Assembly (NCBI GenBank): GCA_945875545.1
Contig: CAMCKZ010000032.1
Location: forward strand, 1 to 32,869
From: Polyangium aurulentum
Lineage (GTDB): Bacteria > Myxococcota_A > Polyangia > Polyangiales > Polyangiaceae
DNA length: 32,869 bases
Direction: 5' to 3'
Below the pieces are notes generated by a model. The model was not told the origin of the DNA, made no database searches, and worked only from the letters and a program-made list of their open reading frames with translations. Made by a program: the position numbers and the translations under genes. Positions 1-7,973 of this stretch are shown here, one piece after another (position 1 is the stretch's first letter; each line of letters opens with the position of its first letter).

Positions 1-1
1 G

Positions 2-292
2 TCTGCATTTTACGATCGACCCCTCGGGTCCTGCTCAAGGGGCCAAAGGCAACGCGTGGCCCTCGCGCAGGCCCTCATCGGGGGGACGTCCGTCATCCTG
101 CTCGACGAACCGACGACGGGGCTCGACGAAAAAACGTGTCGCGGGCTCAGCGACCTTCTGCGCGCCCGCGTGGAGCAGGGAGCGCTCGTCGTCGTGTCCA
201 CCCACGACCGCGTCTTCGCTCAAGAAATAGGTGCAGACTTCATCGATATGGAAGCCTTCCGTCCCTCACGAGCGACGCAAAAAAAGCCGTAG
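2..292 (+). CDS. ABC transporter ATP-binding protein, 3' end only
   Basis: The reading frame is open from the window edge (frame of base 2) and ends in TAG at 290-292, giving about 96 residues of the C-terminal half of an ABC ATPase. An ABC signature (SRGQRQR), the Walker B motif with catalytic glutamate (VILLDEPTTGLD) and the H-loop (VVSTHDR) appear in the correct order and spacing. Such subunits hydrolyse ATP at the cytoplasmic face to drive a membrane partner. The wording resembles small single-domain exporters such as the haem-exporter ATPase CcmA, but the Walker A half and the partner permease lie outside the window, so substrate and direction are unknown. Its last 53 bases overlap the end of bioD on the opposite strand. 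Confidence 0.9.
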   Translation, partial: SAFYDRPLGSCSRGQRQRVALAQALIGGTSVILLDEPTTGLDEKTCRGLSDLLRARVEQGALVVVSTHDRVFAQEIGADFIDMEAFRPSRATQKKP

Positions 293-920
293 CAACGCTG
301 GCACCCGCAAACGGAATCGCGTGGGTATTATCAGGAAATAGTGGCGCCAGAATGCGCGCATTTCCGAGGGCCGACTCCTCCCGCTGCTCCTGCATTTGGG
401 TCAAGACGAGGCCGTCGAAGTTAAGCCCCATCGCGGCGGCCGCAAGTCGCGTGGCGCGCACGTCGTGGATAACGCCGAGACGGTTCACCGCGACCAAAAA
501 ATGCGCGTGCGCGCCGATGCGGGTCACCACATCGGCGTTGGAAAGCCCATCGTCGAACGGCGAAAAAAGGCCCCCCGCGAGTTCGAGAATGATCACCCCC
601 GAGAAGCGCTCCCGGAGCGCGATAAACTGCTCCACGAAGAGTGCCGCCGAGACGCTCTCGCCCGCGCGATGGGCCGCCTCGCTGGGTGCCAGCGGCGCGG
701 AAAAGCACCGCGTCGCGAAGCCCAAATCCGCCGGACTTCGCGTCGACGACTGCGCCAGCGCCACCTGGTCATCGCCGAATACCGTGGAAAAACCCGACTC
801 AAACGGCTTCAGTCCGCACACTTCTACTTGCGCCCGGAGCGCCCGTGCCATGGCGCACGCGACGTAGGTCTTTCCAACATTCGTGCCCGTGCCGCTCACC
901 ACCAAAACGCGCGCGCTCAT
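240..920 (-). CDS. bioD: Dethiobiotin synthetase (BioD)
   Basis: Encodes 226 residues, the usual length for BioD. This cytoplasmic ATP-dependent enzyme closes the ureido ring of 7,8-diaminononanoate with CO2 to give dethiobiotin, the penultimate step of biotin synthesis. The N-terminus carries the P-loop GTGTNVGKT (residues 10-18), diagnostic of the family, followed by family-like stretches such as GLKPFESG and ILELAGG. Its ATG overlaps the bioF stop as ATGA (917-920), so the two are probably translationally coupled and belong to one operon with zapA. Its stop codon lies inside the convergent ABC ATPase gene. BioA and BioB, needed for the rest of the pathway, are not in this window. Confidence 0.95.
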   Translation of the reverse strand: MSARVLVVSGTGTNVGKTYVACAMARALRAQVEVCGLKPFESGFSTVFGDDQVALAQSSTRSPADLGFATRCFSAPLAPSEAAHRAGESVSAALFVEQFIALRERFSGVIILELAGGLFSPFDDGLSNADVVTRIGAHAHFLVAVNRLGVIHDVRATRLAAAAMGLNFDGLVLTQMQEQREESALGNARILAPLFPDNTHAIPFAGASVATAFFASLVRDGRLPYR

Positions 921-2020
921 GCCAAGCCCCCGAGCGCGGCGACCAATCTCTCGACGTCATCATCGGTGCAGTCTGCACGCAATGTCAAACGCAGGCGCGC
1001 GGTATTCTCGGGCACCGTGGGAGGCCGAATCGCGACCACATGAAATCCTCGCGCGCGCAGCGAGGCCGACGCCGTGAGGGCCCTGTCATTGGTACCGAGG
1101 ACGACGGGAACAATGGGTCCGTGGCCAAGCACCGAAAGGCCAGACGGACAAGACCCTCGAACACGCGCACTCATGGCGGCGAGACGCACGCGAGCCCCGT
1201 TTGCAGCGCGCACGAGGCCCACGCGGCGGGCCAGAACGGCGGCCATTTGGGGCGACATCCCCGTGGAAAAAACAAAGGACCGGGCGCGGTTCCACAGCCA
1301 ATCGAGCAGCAAATGCGGCCCCGCGACGAACGCGCCGGACCCGCCTAACGCCTTGCCGAAGGTGCCAATGAGTATGTCGGGTACGACGCCGCATCCAGCG
1401 CACAGCCCTCGACCATCCGGACCAAAGACGCCAAGCGCATGCGCCTCATCCACCATAAGTACCGCAGAATACTCATCGCATACGTTACGCAGACGTGGCA
1501 AATCGGGGGTATCGGCGTCCATGGAGAACCACGACTCTGTGACGACCATGGCCCGGCGGTGCGGGATCGTGGCCAGCGAAAGTTCGACAGCGGCTGCATC
1601 GAGGTGCGGAACGACGACGACCCTCGCGCGCGACAATCGGCAGCCGTCGATGATCGACGCGTGATTCTTTTCGTCGCTCACGATCAAATCGCCGTCTGCC
1701 ATCAGCGCGCCAATAACCCCAACGTTGGCGGCGTATCCCGAGGAAAAAACCAGCGCATCCTTACACGAAAGCCAATCGGCAAGCGCGCGTTCCAGGTCTT
1801 CGTGGTGGGCCGTGTCGCCGGTCACAAGCCGCGACGCACCGGCACCCCAGGGCGCGGGCGGCATGTCATCGAGGCCCGCGACGGAGCCGCCGAGGCCCAA
1901 ATAATCGTTCGACGACAAGTTCACGAGGCCGTCAGGAACGCGCGACCGACGAACCCGTCGCGCGCTCGCCGCGTCGAGTGCCCCGAGGGATTCCGTAAGA
2001 AACGCGAGAGCGTCGCCCAT
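917..2020 (-). CDS. bioF: 8-amino-7-oxononanoate synthase (BioF)
   Basis: Encodes 367 residues. BioF is a PLP-dependent alpha-oxoamine synthase joining pimeloyl-ACP/CoA with L-alanine to form 8-amino-7-oxononanoate. Visible motifs are NLSSNDYLGL (34-43), GASRLVTG (61-68), the cofactor-stacking His in DEKNHASIIDG (His120), the PLP-ring aspartate in DEAHALGVFG (Asp191) and the Schiff-base lysine in GTFGKALGGSGA (Lys223). It is slightly shorter than the roughly 384-residue E. coli enzyme because its N-terminus is compact. It lies 20 bp downstream of zapA and overlaps bioD by 4 bp. Related enzymes (KBL, ALAS, SPT) share the fold; adjacency to bioD makes BioF the natural assignment. Confidence 0.95.
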   Translation of the reverse strand: MGDALAFLTESLGALDAASARRVRRSRVPDGLVNLSSNDYLGLGGSVAGLDDMPPAPWGAGASRLVTGDTAHHEDLERALADWLSCKDALVFSSGYAANVGVIGALMADGDLIVSDEKNHASIIDGCRLSRARVVVVPHLDAAAVELSLATIPHRRAMVVTESWFSMDADTPDLPRLRNVCDEYSAVLMVDEAHALGVFGPDGRGLCAGCGVVPDILIGTFGKALGGSGAFVAGPHLLLDWLWNRARSFVFSTGMSPQMAAVLARRVGLVRAANGARVRLAAMSARVRGSCPSGLSVLGHGPIVPVVLGTNDRALTASASLRARGFHVVAIRPPTVPENTARLRLTLRADCTDDDVERLVAALGGLA

Positions 2021-2040
2021 GGTTTTAGGCCCCGCGTGCC

Positions 2041-2334
2041 CTAAGGCGCTTCGACGTGCAGCAGCGCCTCATCGACCCGCGCGATGGCGGCGATCACGGT
2101 TTCGCGCGAACGCTGTTCCACTTGCAGGCGTCGGCCGCGCTCGGCAACGAGCTCGTCGGCGAGGGCGAGGGCCGCCAAAAGCGCCGCTTCGACGGGGTTG
2201 GTTCGCTGCGAATTCGCGCCGAGGTTCAGCTTCTCTTCGACGATCGCCGCGAGCTCCAGGAGGTGCTCATCAGGCGCCGTAGTCGCCAGCCGAAGCACCT
2301 GTTTTCCCACCGTTAGCTCGACGCGTCGTGACAC
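2041..2334 (-). CDS. zapA: Cell division protein ZapA
   Basis: Encodes 97 residues matching ZapA, a small cytoplasmic protein that bundles FtsZ filaments at the division site. The N-terminal part (RRVELTVGKQVLRLAT) resembles the globular ZapA head. The rest is a long helix rich in Ala, Leu and Glu, as in the coiled-coil tail used for tetramerisation. The phrase AAIVEEKLN is typical of the family. It starts the minus-strand operon zapA-bioF-bioD and diverges from the cold-shock gene at 2473, so the 138 bp between them must hold promoters for both. A division gene heading biotin genes has no obvious functional logic and may be simple co-transcription. Confidence 0.88.
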   Translation of the reverse strand: MSRRVELTVGKQVLRLATTAPDEHLLELAAIVEEKLNLGANSQRTNPVEAALLAALALADELVAERGRRLQVEQRSRETVIAAIARVDEALLHVEAP

Positions 2335-2393
2335 TCCGCCACGCTAACACGGCCAAGAAGGGCCAAGCGACCAAACAGCCCGTACGAAGACGC

Positions 2394-2423
2394 TTGCGGA
2401 ATCGTAGGAAAAAAGCCTAGCGT
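2394..2423 (+). promoter_or_regulatory. Possible sigma-70-type promoter of the cold-shock gene
   Basis: In the divergent gap between zapA and the cold-shock gene, TTGCGG (2394-2399) and TAGCGT (2418-2423) are separated by 18 bp, a loose match to -35/-10 elements. It would give an untranslated leader of about 40 bases. Both hexamers deviate from consensus, so this is a weak prediction. Confidence 0.25.
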
Positions 2424-2472
2424 GCACCGCGTCCGCAGCCATGCGGGCTCAATGAAGTAGAGGTTAGTTCAA

Positions 2473-2679
2473 ATGGCAACCGGTCTGGTCAAATGGTTCA
2501 ATGCTTCCAAGGGTTTCGGATTTATCGTCGCCGATGACGGGGGCGAAGATGTGTTCTGCCACCACAGCGCGCTGATGGTTGAAGGGTACCGAACAATCGA
2601 CGAGGGAAGCCGCGTCGAGTTCGAGCTCGCTAAGGGGCCTAAGGGCCTTCAGGCGCAGAACGTCCGTCATATCGGCTGA
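2473..2679 (+). CDS. Cold-shock-domain protein (CspA family)
   Basis: Encodes 68 residues, the standard size of a single cold-shock domain, an OB-fold that binds single-stranded RNA/DNA and melts RNA structure. The RNP1 motif KGFGFI (13-18) is canonical. RNP2 reads VFCHHS (27-32) where VFVHFS or VFVHYS is usual, so a Cys and a His replace the customary Val and aromatic residue. The opening MATGLVKWFNASKGFGFI is typical. A ribosome-binding stretch (GAGG, about 2459-2462) precedes the ATG by roughly 10 bases. It is monocistronic: an intrinsic terminator follows at 2709-2742. Confidence 0.96.
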   Translation: MATGLVKWFNASKGFGFIVADDGGEDVFCHHSALMVEGYRTIDEGSRVEFELAKGPKGLQAQNVRHIG

Positions 2680-2708
2680 AGATCCCCCGCGGATTCTAGA
2701 GTCGTTCA

Positions 2709-2742
2709 GGGCCGTCTCCGGCAACGAGGCGGCCCTTTTTTT
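2709..2742 (+). terminator. Rho-independent terminator after the cold-shock gene
   Basis: A 10-bp stem pairs GGGCCGTCTC (2709-2718) with GAGGCGGCCC (2726-2735), with one G-T wobble. The loop is 7 nt and seven T residues follow immediately (2736-2742). This is a textbook intrinsic terminator placed 29 bp after the csp stop codon. Confidence 0.93.
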
Positions 2743-2771
2743 GTGCCTCTTTTGTGCCGCTTTTGTGCCGC
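2739..2771 (+). repeat. Three tandem 11-bp units downstream of the terminator
   Basis: TTTTGTGCCTC (2739-2749), TTTTGTGCCGC (2750-2760) and TTTTGTGCCGC (2761-2771) follow head to tail. The first T run is shared with the terminator T-tract. The array lies in the leader of the aminotransferase gene and looks like local slippage or duplication. Confidence 0.85.
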
Positions 2772-2808
2772 TGTGTGCGGTCCCCTCGGCGGAAGCGAGC
2801 AAAAAGCC

Positions 2809-3873
2809 ATGACAATGTACCCCAACTACCTGGCGTTCGCCCGCGCACACTTCGGAACGGCGCGCTTTAACTTTGCGCTCTCCGGCGAACATCGCGCCGC
2901 TTGTTTGCGCGAACCCGACGCCGCGGGCCGACCCGGTGCCGTAGAGGAATTGAGGCGCGCCCTCGCCGATTTTTTGTCGCGCGATGCGTCGGAGGTTGTG
3001 CCGTGCCTCGGCGCCTCGCAGGCCATGAGCCTCGCCGCCGCTTGCCTCAAGGGCGAAAAGAGCGTTGCCGCGTTGGAGTCGCCGATCTACGAACCCCTGC
3101 GTTTCGCCTTCGATTCCGCGCACGGGCCTCGTGTTTCGATCGAACGCGCCGCGCGTGACGACTACGCGCTGCCCCGCACGCTCGATGCATCTGTGCAGAA
3201 TGCAGATATTATTGTTTTGACCAATCCGAACAATCCAACCGGTGCCGCCACGAGCGACGAAGCGTTGAAGGAGTTGCTTTCGGGCTTTCGCGGCAGCGTG
3301 GTCGTCGACGACGTTTACGCGCCCTTCGACGACTATTTGATCGATGGAAAGTGGCCCGGGCGGGCCCGCGATTTGCACCCTAACGCATGGGTCCTCGGGA
3401 GTCTCACGAAGGCCTTCGGTGTAGGGCCGTACCGCGTGGGCTGGCTCATCGTGCCGCCCGAGGCGCGGGCCGCAGTGGACGAACAGATGGTTCGCGCGGT
3501 CGGTGAATTGCCCGCGGCGTGGGCAACGAGCGCGCTGCAAATTCTGGAGCAAATTCCAGCAGTTGCGCGGGAGATGAAGTCCACGTTGGCGGAGCGAAAA
3601 AGCGTCGTTGTCGGGGCCCTTCAAGCGGTGCCGGGCCTCGATGTTTTCGTCCCCGCGCGCGGCCCGTATTGCTGGGTACGACTGCCGGAAATCAACGACG
3701 TCTTCGCGCATGTTCAACGGTGGGCTCGCGAAGACGGCCTCGTCGTTTCACCGGGACTCTTTTTCGGCGCCCCGCACGGTATGCGCGTTTCCTGGACAGC
3801 TCCCTTGGCGCAATTGCGGTTGGGCACCCCGCTCCTCCAGACGCGCCTTCGGGAGTTGATTGGGAGCAAGTGA
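2809..3873 (+). CDS. PLP-dependent aminotransferase, class I/II
   Basis: Encodes 354 residues from the ATG at 2809, preceded by a GGAAG ribosome-binding stretch. An in-frame GTG at 2743 exists but sits directly behind the terminator T-tract, so it is rejected. The fold-type I landmarks are present: NPNNPTG (139-145), VVVDDVYAPF with the cofactor-binding Asp167 and Tyr170, the Schiff-base lysine in SLTKAFGVG (Lys201), and an arginine in PYRVGW (Arg209). These enzymes transfer amino groups between amino and keto acids. The size and motif set fit the broad group holding aspartate/aromatic aminotransferases, histidinol-phosphate aminotransferases and CobD-like decarboxylases. The substrate cannot be assigned from sequence or neighbours. 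The rnj gene follows 38 bp later. Confidence 0.88.
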   Translation: MTMYPNYLAFARAHFGTARFNFALSGEHRAACLREPDAAGRPGAVEELRRALADFLSRDASEVVPCLGASQAMSLAAACLKGEKSVAALESPIYEPLRFAFDSAHGPRVSIERAARDDYALPRTLDASVQNADIIVLTNPNNPTGAATSDEALKELLSGFRGSVVVDDVYAPFDDYLIDGKWPGRARDLHPNAWVLGSLTKAFGVGPYRVGWLIVPPEARAAVDEQMVRAVGELPAAWATSALQILEQIPAVAREMKSTLAERKSVVVGALQAVPGLDVFVPARGPYCWVRLPEINDVFAHVQRWAREDGLVVSPGLFFGAPHGMRVSWTAPLAQLRLGTPLLQTRLRELIGSK

Positions 3874-3911
3874 CGCTGGGCATCCGTGCGTTATGCACGT
3901 AATGTCAGGGC

Positions 3912-5561
3912 GTGAACGATCTGCGAATTTTCCCCCTCGGTGGCCTCGGCGAGGTCGGAATGAACTGCTTGGCCCTCGAGCAAAATGGGGAAATTCTGCT
4001 CATCGACGCGGGCGTTACCTTCGACTCGCGCGGCCTCGGCCTCGACGTGGTGCACCCTGATTTCGCCTGCCTGGATCGCTTTGACGGCCGCATCAAGGGC
4101 CTTGTGCTGACCCACGCCCACGAAGACCACGTGGGTGCCGTGCCCTATCTCTTGGATCGTTTCGATATTCCCGTGTACGGGCCTGCGTATGCTCTTGAGC
4201 TGCTCAAGAGCCGTCGTCGGGAACACCCTATCCTTGACGACATGAAGGCCGAGGAGATCGCTCCGGGCTCTCGCGTTCGCGTCGGGTCTTTTGAAGTTGA
4301 GGCGATTCGCGTCGCCCATTCGATCGCCGACGCCCTGGCGTTCGCCATTCGCACGAACGGCGGAACGGTGGTTCACACAGGGGATTTCCGCTTCGATGGC
4401 ACCCTCGCGCCGACCGAGCAGCTCGACATCGCTCGGTTTCGCGCTCTCGGAAAAGAGGGCGTGGCGCTGCTCATGAGCGACTCCACGAACGTCGATGTTG
4501 AGGGCGACACGGTCGGCGAGGGCGAGGTGGCCGAACGGCTCGAAAGCCTCGTAGCGAAGCAAACGGGCGGCGTCATACTCGGTATGTTCGCGTCCAATAC
4601 GTCGCGTATGAAGCGTATAGGTAAGATTGCTACAGCGACGGGCCGGCGCATTGTGCCCTTGGGGCGGAGCATTGTGAACCACTTGCAGATTGCACGCAGG
4701 CTCGGTTACCTGCCGTGGCCCGAGGAGCTTCTGTGGCCACCGGATCGCATTGGCGAGCTTCGGCGAAACCAATGGCTCGCTTTGGCCACAGGCACGCAAG
4801 CCGAGGAATATTCGGCACTTCAGCGCATCGCGAAGGGCCAGCACCACCAGGTCAAGCTCGCGGGCGGCGACGCGGTCATTCTTTCGAGTCGGGTGATTCC
4901 GGGCCACGAGCTCGCGGTCACCGAGATGATCGGCGGACTGCTCCGTCAGGGCGTGGAGGTCATTACGGCGGGCGATGATCCCCTCGTGCACGCGTCGGGC
5001 CACGCGTCTGCACCCGATCAACGCCGCATGATCCAAGAGACGATGCCCGCGGCTTTTCTACCGCTGCATGGTACGCGCATGCACTTGGAAAAGCACGCCA
5101 AGCTAGCGCGCGCCGAGGGAATTCGCTCGGTTTTGGTGGCCGAAGATGGCGATCGCGTGCGCTTCGATGGCAGCCAACTCAGTCCCGATTTTCATGAAAA
5201 AGTTGGGCGCACGTGGCGCGCTCACGGGCGGGTGCTCGCGGAGTCGCTCCTCGACGATCGCCGTCTTCTCGCCGCCGAAGGTTTGGTTGTGGCGATTTTG
5301 CATGTGCCGTCCGGGGGCGCCTCGGGCGCGCAGTTGGTCCTCGTGTCGCGGGGCGTTTTTGGGTCCGCGGCGATGGACCGCGAGGCTTCGGTGCTCGCGA
5401 AAGAAGAGGTGCGCCAGGCGCTCGCAGCCGCCTCACGGGAGGGCCGCGAATCCCTGGATGCCGCCACGAAAGACGCGGTTCAACGGGGCGTGCGTCGTGC
5501 GGTGCAGAAGGTCGCGGGTTACCGGCCCACGGTGCACTTGGAGATTGTGCGCGAGGCCTAA
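3912..5561 (+). CDS. rnj: Ribonuclease J
   Basis: Encodes 549 residues, the normal length of RNase J, a metallo-beta-lactamase/beta-CASP ribonuclease with 5'-3' exonuclease and endonuclease activity in mRNA decay and rRNA maturation. The opening LRIFPLGGLGEVGMNCL is family-typical. The zinc-binding HAHEDH lies at residues 68-73, and HTGDFRFDGT follows where the next metal ligands are expected. SGHAS and LPLHGTRMHLEKHAKLA mark the beta-CASP region and the final histidine motif. The C-terminal region after about residue 440 matches the dimerisation domain. The start is GTG; a stop codon (TAA at 3900) lies four codons upstream in frame, so no longer start is possible. Confidence 0.96.
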   Translation: MNDLRIFPLGGLGEVGMNCLALEQNGEILLIDAGVTFDSRGLGLDVVHPDFACLDRFDGRIKGLVLTHAHEDHVGAVPYLLDRFDIPVYGPAYALELLKSRRREHPILDDMKAEEIAPGSRVRVGSFEVEAIRVAHSIADALAFAIRTNGGTVVHTGDFRFDGTLAPTEQLDIARFRALGKEGVALLMSDSTNVDVEGDTVGEGEVAERLESLVAKQTGGVILGMFASNTSRMKRIGKIATATGRRIVPLGRSIVNHLQIARRLGYLPWPEELLWPPDRIGELRRNQWLALATGTQAEEYSALQRIAKGQHHQVKLAGGDAVILSSRVIPGHELAVTEMIGGLLRQGVEVITAGDDPLVHASGHASAPDQRRMIQETMPAAFLPLHGTRMHLEKHAKLARAEGIRSVLVAEDGDRVRFDGSQLSPDFHEKVGRTWRAHGRVLAESLLDDRRLLAAEGLVVAILHVPSGGASGAQLVLVSRGVFGSAAMDREASVLAKEEVRQALAAASREGRESLDAATKDAVQRGVRRAVQKVAGYRPTVHLEIVREA

Positions 5562-5607
5562 AAAAAGCCAACGACCCCGGCGCGAAACTGAGGGTATCCT
5601 TCGGTCC

Positions 5608-6093
5608 ATGACTGCCGCACGCGCGCGAAATAATCTGGGTCAGTCGGTCGTCCCCCCGAAACTGTCCGGTGCCCCGACCGTTGATGAAATGCGCATTCGC
5701 CTCGGAGGTCGGGCACGCACCGTCGCCCGCGCGGGCGAGCTCGTCTCCTTCGTCGAGGCGGGCGAAACGCGCATTGGCGTCATTGTGGCGAGCGCCGGTG
5801 CCTGCGTCGACGTGTGGATCGTCCCTGCGGACCTGCGCCGAATCCCGCCCGCGGACTTGCACCACTGCGATGGCCCCGCGGGCCGCGACCTTCAAGAAGT
5901 GGTCATGAGTCTCAAGATCTTCGCTTCCCTGTGGGAAGGGCAGCGGGTCCTCATCGCGAGCCGATATGGCGGCTCGATCACGGCCACGGTGCGCCATAAA
6001 TGCCGCTACGGGGCCATCGTTGTGCGCGACGACGGCGTGGTGATGGGGGCCGGATTTCGCGCGCTCTTCCCGGCGGGCGGCGCGGCGTGCTGA
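5608..6093 (+). CDS. Hypothetical protein, 161 residues, beta-rich
   Basis: I do not recognise a named family. The ATG at 5608 lies 46 bp after rnj on the same strand. The frame shows strong G/C preference at third codon positions throughout, supporting real coding. After a polar N-terminus of about 30 residues come short alternating hydrophobic stretches (ELVSFVEAGETRIGVIV, CVDVWIVPADLRR, RVLIASRYGGSITATV, YGAIVVRDDGVVMGAGF), which look like two SH3/KOW-like beta units. No signal peptide or membrane segment is evident, so a cytoplasmic location is likely. Placement after RNase J might suggest RNA-related work, but that is only a guess. The minus-strand frame covering this stretch lacks coding character. 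Confidence 0.7.
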   Translation: MTAARARNNLGQSVVPPKLSGAPTVDEMRIRLGGRARTVARAGELVSFVEAGETRIGVIVASAGACVDVWIVPADLRRIPPADLHHCDGPAGRDLQEVVMSLKIFASLWEGQRVLIASRYGGSITATVRHKCRYGAIVVRDDGVVMGAGFRALFPAGGAAC

Positions 6094-6163
6094 TGGCTCG
6101 CAAGTAATTGAATTTGTAGTGGTTTTTGGCCGCAGGCGTGCAGCGGTGTGAACGAGCCCGGCG

Positions 6164-7408
6164 CTAGGTCACAACGATGCGCGCGAAGCGCCGCTGCTTG
6201 GAGCCAACACGTACGAGGTATGTGCCACGTGCAAGCGTCATCTGCGCGTCGGCTGTGCGGCAGCTATCGACCTCCACTCCGCCCTGTTCCACGAGACGAC
6301 GACCTTCGCTCGTGCTCTTTACGAGCCCCGCGACCGAGAGGGCCTTCGCGAGCCAAACTCCTGCACCGGACGACTCGATGATGACCTCGGGCACGTCGTC
6401 GGGCACGGCGTCGCCGGAGTACACGCGCTTGAATTCGGCCTCCGCGCTGGCCGCATCTTCGGCCGAATGAAACCGCGCGATCATCTCTTTGGCGAACAGC
6501 GCCTTGACCGCCATGGGGTTCGGTGCCGTGCGGCGAAGCTCGGCGACCTCTTCGCTTCCCCGCGTTGAAAGCAGCTCGAAGTACCGCCAGATCACCTGGT
6601 CATCGACTTGCAAAATCTTGCGGAACATTTCCGCCGGCGCCTCGCGAAGCCCCACGTAGTTCCCCGTGCTCTTCGACATTTTTTTTCCAACGACGCGCAG
6701 CGTGTCCGGGTCAATCTTGGCGTCGGTCCCCTCCAAGATTGGCACGGTCAGCACCACCTGCCCGCGTTGCCCGTATTTTCCCTGGAGATCGCGGCCCATG
6801 AGCAGGTTGAACAGCTGGTCGGTGCCGCCCAATTCCACGTCGCTCCGGAGGGCCACCGAGTCGTAGCCCTGGAGCAATGGGTACAGAAATTCGTGCTGCC
6901 AAATGGGCCTGTTGTCGGCGTGACGCGCGGCGAAGTCGTTGCGCTCGAGCATGCGCGAGACGGTTTGCTTGGCGAGAAGTTCAACCAATTCGAAACTCGT
7001 CATGGCCCCGAGCCACTCGCTGTTGAAGCGCACTTCTGTTCGCTCTGAGTCGAGTATGCGAAAGGCCTGGTCGGTGTACGTGGTAGCCGCCGCGAGCACT
7101 TCTTCGCGCGTCAGGCGCGGACGCAAATCGTTCTGGCCCGTCGGGTCGCCGACGAGGGCCGTGAAGTCTCCCACCAGCAAAATCGCTTGGTGCCCGAGGT
7201 CTTGGAACTGCCGCAATTTTGTCAGCAGCACCGCGTGACCCAAATGCAAATCGGGCCGCGTTGGATCGAAACCGGCCTTGACCCGCAGCGGCACACCGGA
7301 CGTTTCGGCCTCGCCCAAACGGAGCGCAAGCTCAGCGCCCAGGGGGTTGTCGACGACTCCGCGCGTCAGGATCGCAAGCTGCTCGGACACCGGAAGGAAA
7401 GCCGTCAT
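6164..7408 (-). CDS. tyrS: Tyrosyl-tRNA synthetase
   Basis: Encodes 414 residues. This class I synthetase activates tyrosine with ATP and charges tRNA-Tyr. It shows the HIGH-type motif HLGH (55-58), KMSKS exactly at 243-247, and tyrosine/ATP-pocket stretches VGDFTALVGDPTG and ELGGTDQLFNLLMGR. The C-terminal 70 residues (VWLAKALSVAGL...GRRLVEQGGVEVD) form the S4 RNA-binding domain. The features fit the bacterial TyrRS group with a spaced HIGH motif, as in TyrZ-like enzymes. It lies 53 bp downstream of the HU/IHF gene on the same strand, so the two may be co-transcribed. It converges with the hypothetical gene ending at 6093. Confidence 0.96.
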   Translation of the reverse strand: MTAFLPVSEQLAILTRGVVDNPLGAELALRLGEAETSGVPLRVKAGFDPTRPDLHLGHAVLLTKLRQFQDLGHQAILLVGDFTALVGDPTGQNDLRPRLTREEVLAAATTYTDQAFRILDSERTEVRFNSEWLGAMTSFELVELLAKQTVSRMLERNDFAARHADNRPIWQHEFLYPLLQGYDSVALRSDVELGGTDQLFNLLMGRDLQGKYGQRGQVVLTVPILEGTDAKIDPDTLRVVGKKMSKSTGNYVGLREAPAEMFRKILQVDDQVIWRYFELLSTRGSEEVAELRRTAPNPMAVKALFAKEMIARFHSAEDAASAEAEFKRVYSGDAVPDDVPEVIIESSGAGVWLAKALSVAGLVKSTSEGRRLVEQGGVEVDSCRTADAQMTLARGTYLVRVGSKQRRFARIVVT

Positions 7409-7461
7409 GGCTCCCCTTCTAACGCCATTTTGTGTTCGCCGAAAAGCGACTGGACGCGACT

Positions 7462-7818
7462 TCAGCGTGCGCGGGCGGAATCGCGGTCGGCGTTCGAATC
7501 GGGCGGGCTCGCGTCGTCGGTTAGGATGGCGTGTTTCTCGCGGGCGCCGTCAATTCGCTCGCGGAGCGCCTTTGCGACCTTAAAAAACGGGGACCTCTTT
7601 TTTGCCACCTGCACCACTTCGCCCGTGCGCGGATTGCGGCCGTCGTAGGCTTCGTAATTGCGCACCACGAAGGACCCAAATCCGCGAAGCTCGACGCCCT
7701 CTCCGCAACGAAGCCCCTCATTCATCGCGTCGAAGATTCCCTGCACGAGCAATGCGGCCTTCGCCTTTGGGATGTTGGCCTTCGCGGCAACGGCATCAAT
7801 GAGTTCGCTCTTGGTCAT
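7462..7818 (-). CDS. HU/IHF family DNA-binding protein with acidic C-terminal tail
   Basis: From the ATG at 7818 this gives 118 residues; a TTG at 7827 would add three. HU and IHF are small dimeric proteins that bend DNA and organise the nucleoid. MTKSELIDAVA is the usual start, GVELRGFGSF forms the saddle, and RNPRTGE (61-67) is the beta-arm tip whose proline intercalates into DNA. MTKSELI resembles IHF subunits more than HU. The protein is about 25 residues longer than the standard 90-100 because of a C-terminal tail (after RERIDGAREK) rich in Asp, Ser and Arg, which could modulate binding. It sits upstream of tyrS and diverges from the TonB-receptor gene. Confidence 0.93.
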   Translation of the reverse strand: MTKSELIDAVAAKANIPKAKAALLVQGIFDAMNEGLRCGEGVELRGFGSFVVRNYEAYDGRNPRTGEVVQVAKKRSPFFKVAKALRERIDGAREKHAILTDDASPPDSNADRDSARAR

Positions 7819-7973
7819 AGCCCGCAAGATTAGCCAACTCAGCAGGAATTACCAGATACATACGCGCGATTCGCAAGCAAAAAGAACGCGGTCCCGGTGC
7901 CGCGCCGGTGCCAAAGTCCCCGGTCAAAAAACCCCGTAGTCGGCGGCACAAAGCAACGATAAGTGCTTGCGCC

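Noticed and set aside
2743-2808. GTG at 2743 as start of the aminotransferase
   Set aside because: It lies directly after the terminator T-tract and adds 22 residues without family similarity; the ATG at 2809 has a ribosome-binding site.
5179-5997. A 272-residue minus-strand frame opposite the end of rnj and the 161-residue protein
   Set aside because: Third-position base bias supports the plus strand; the minus product is low-complexity.
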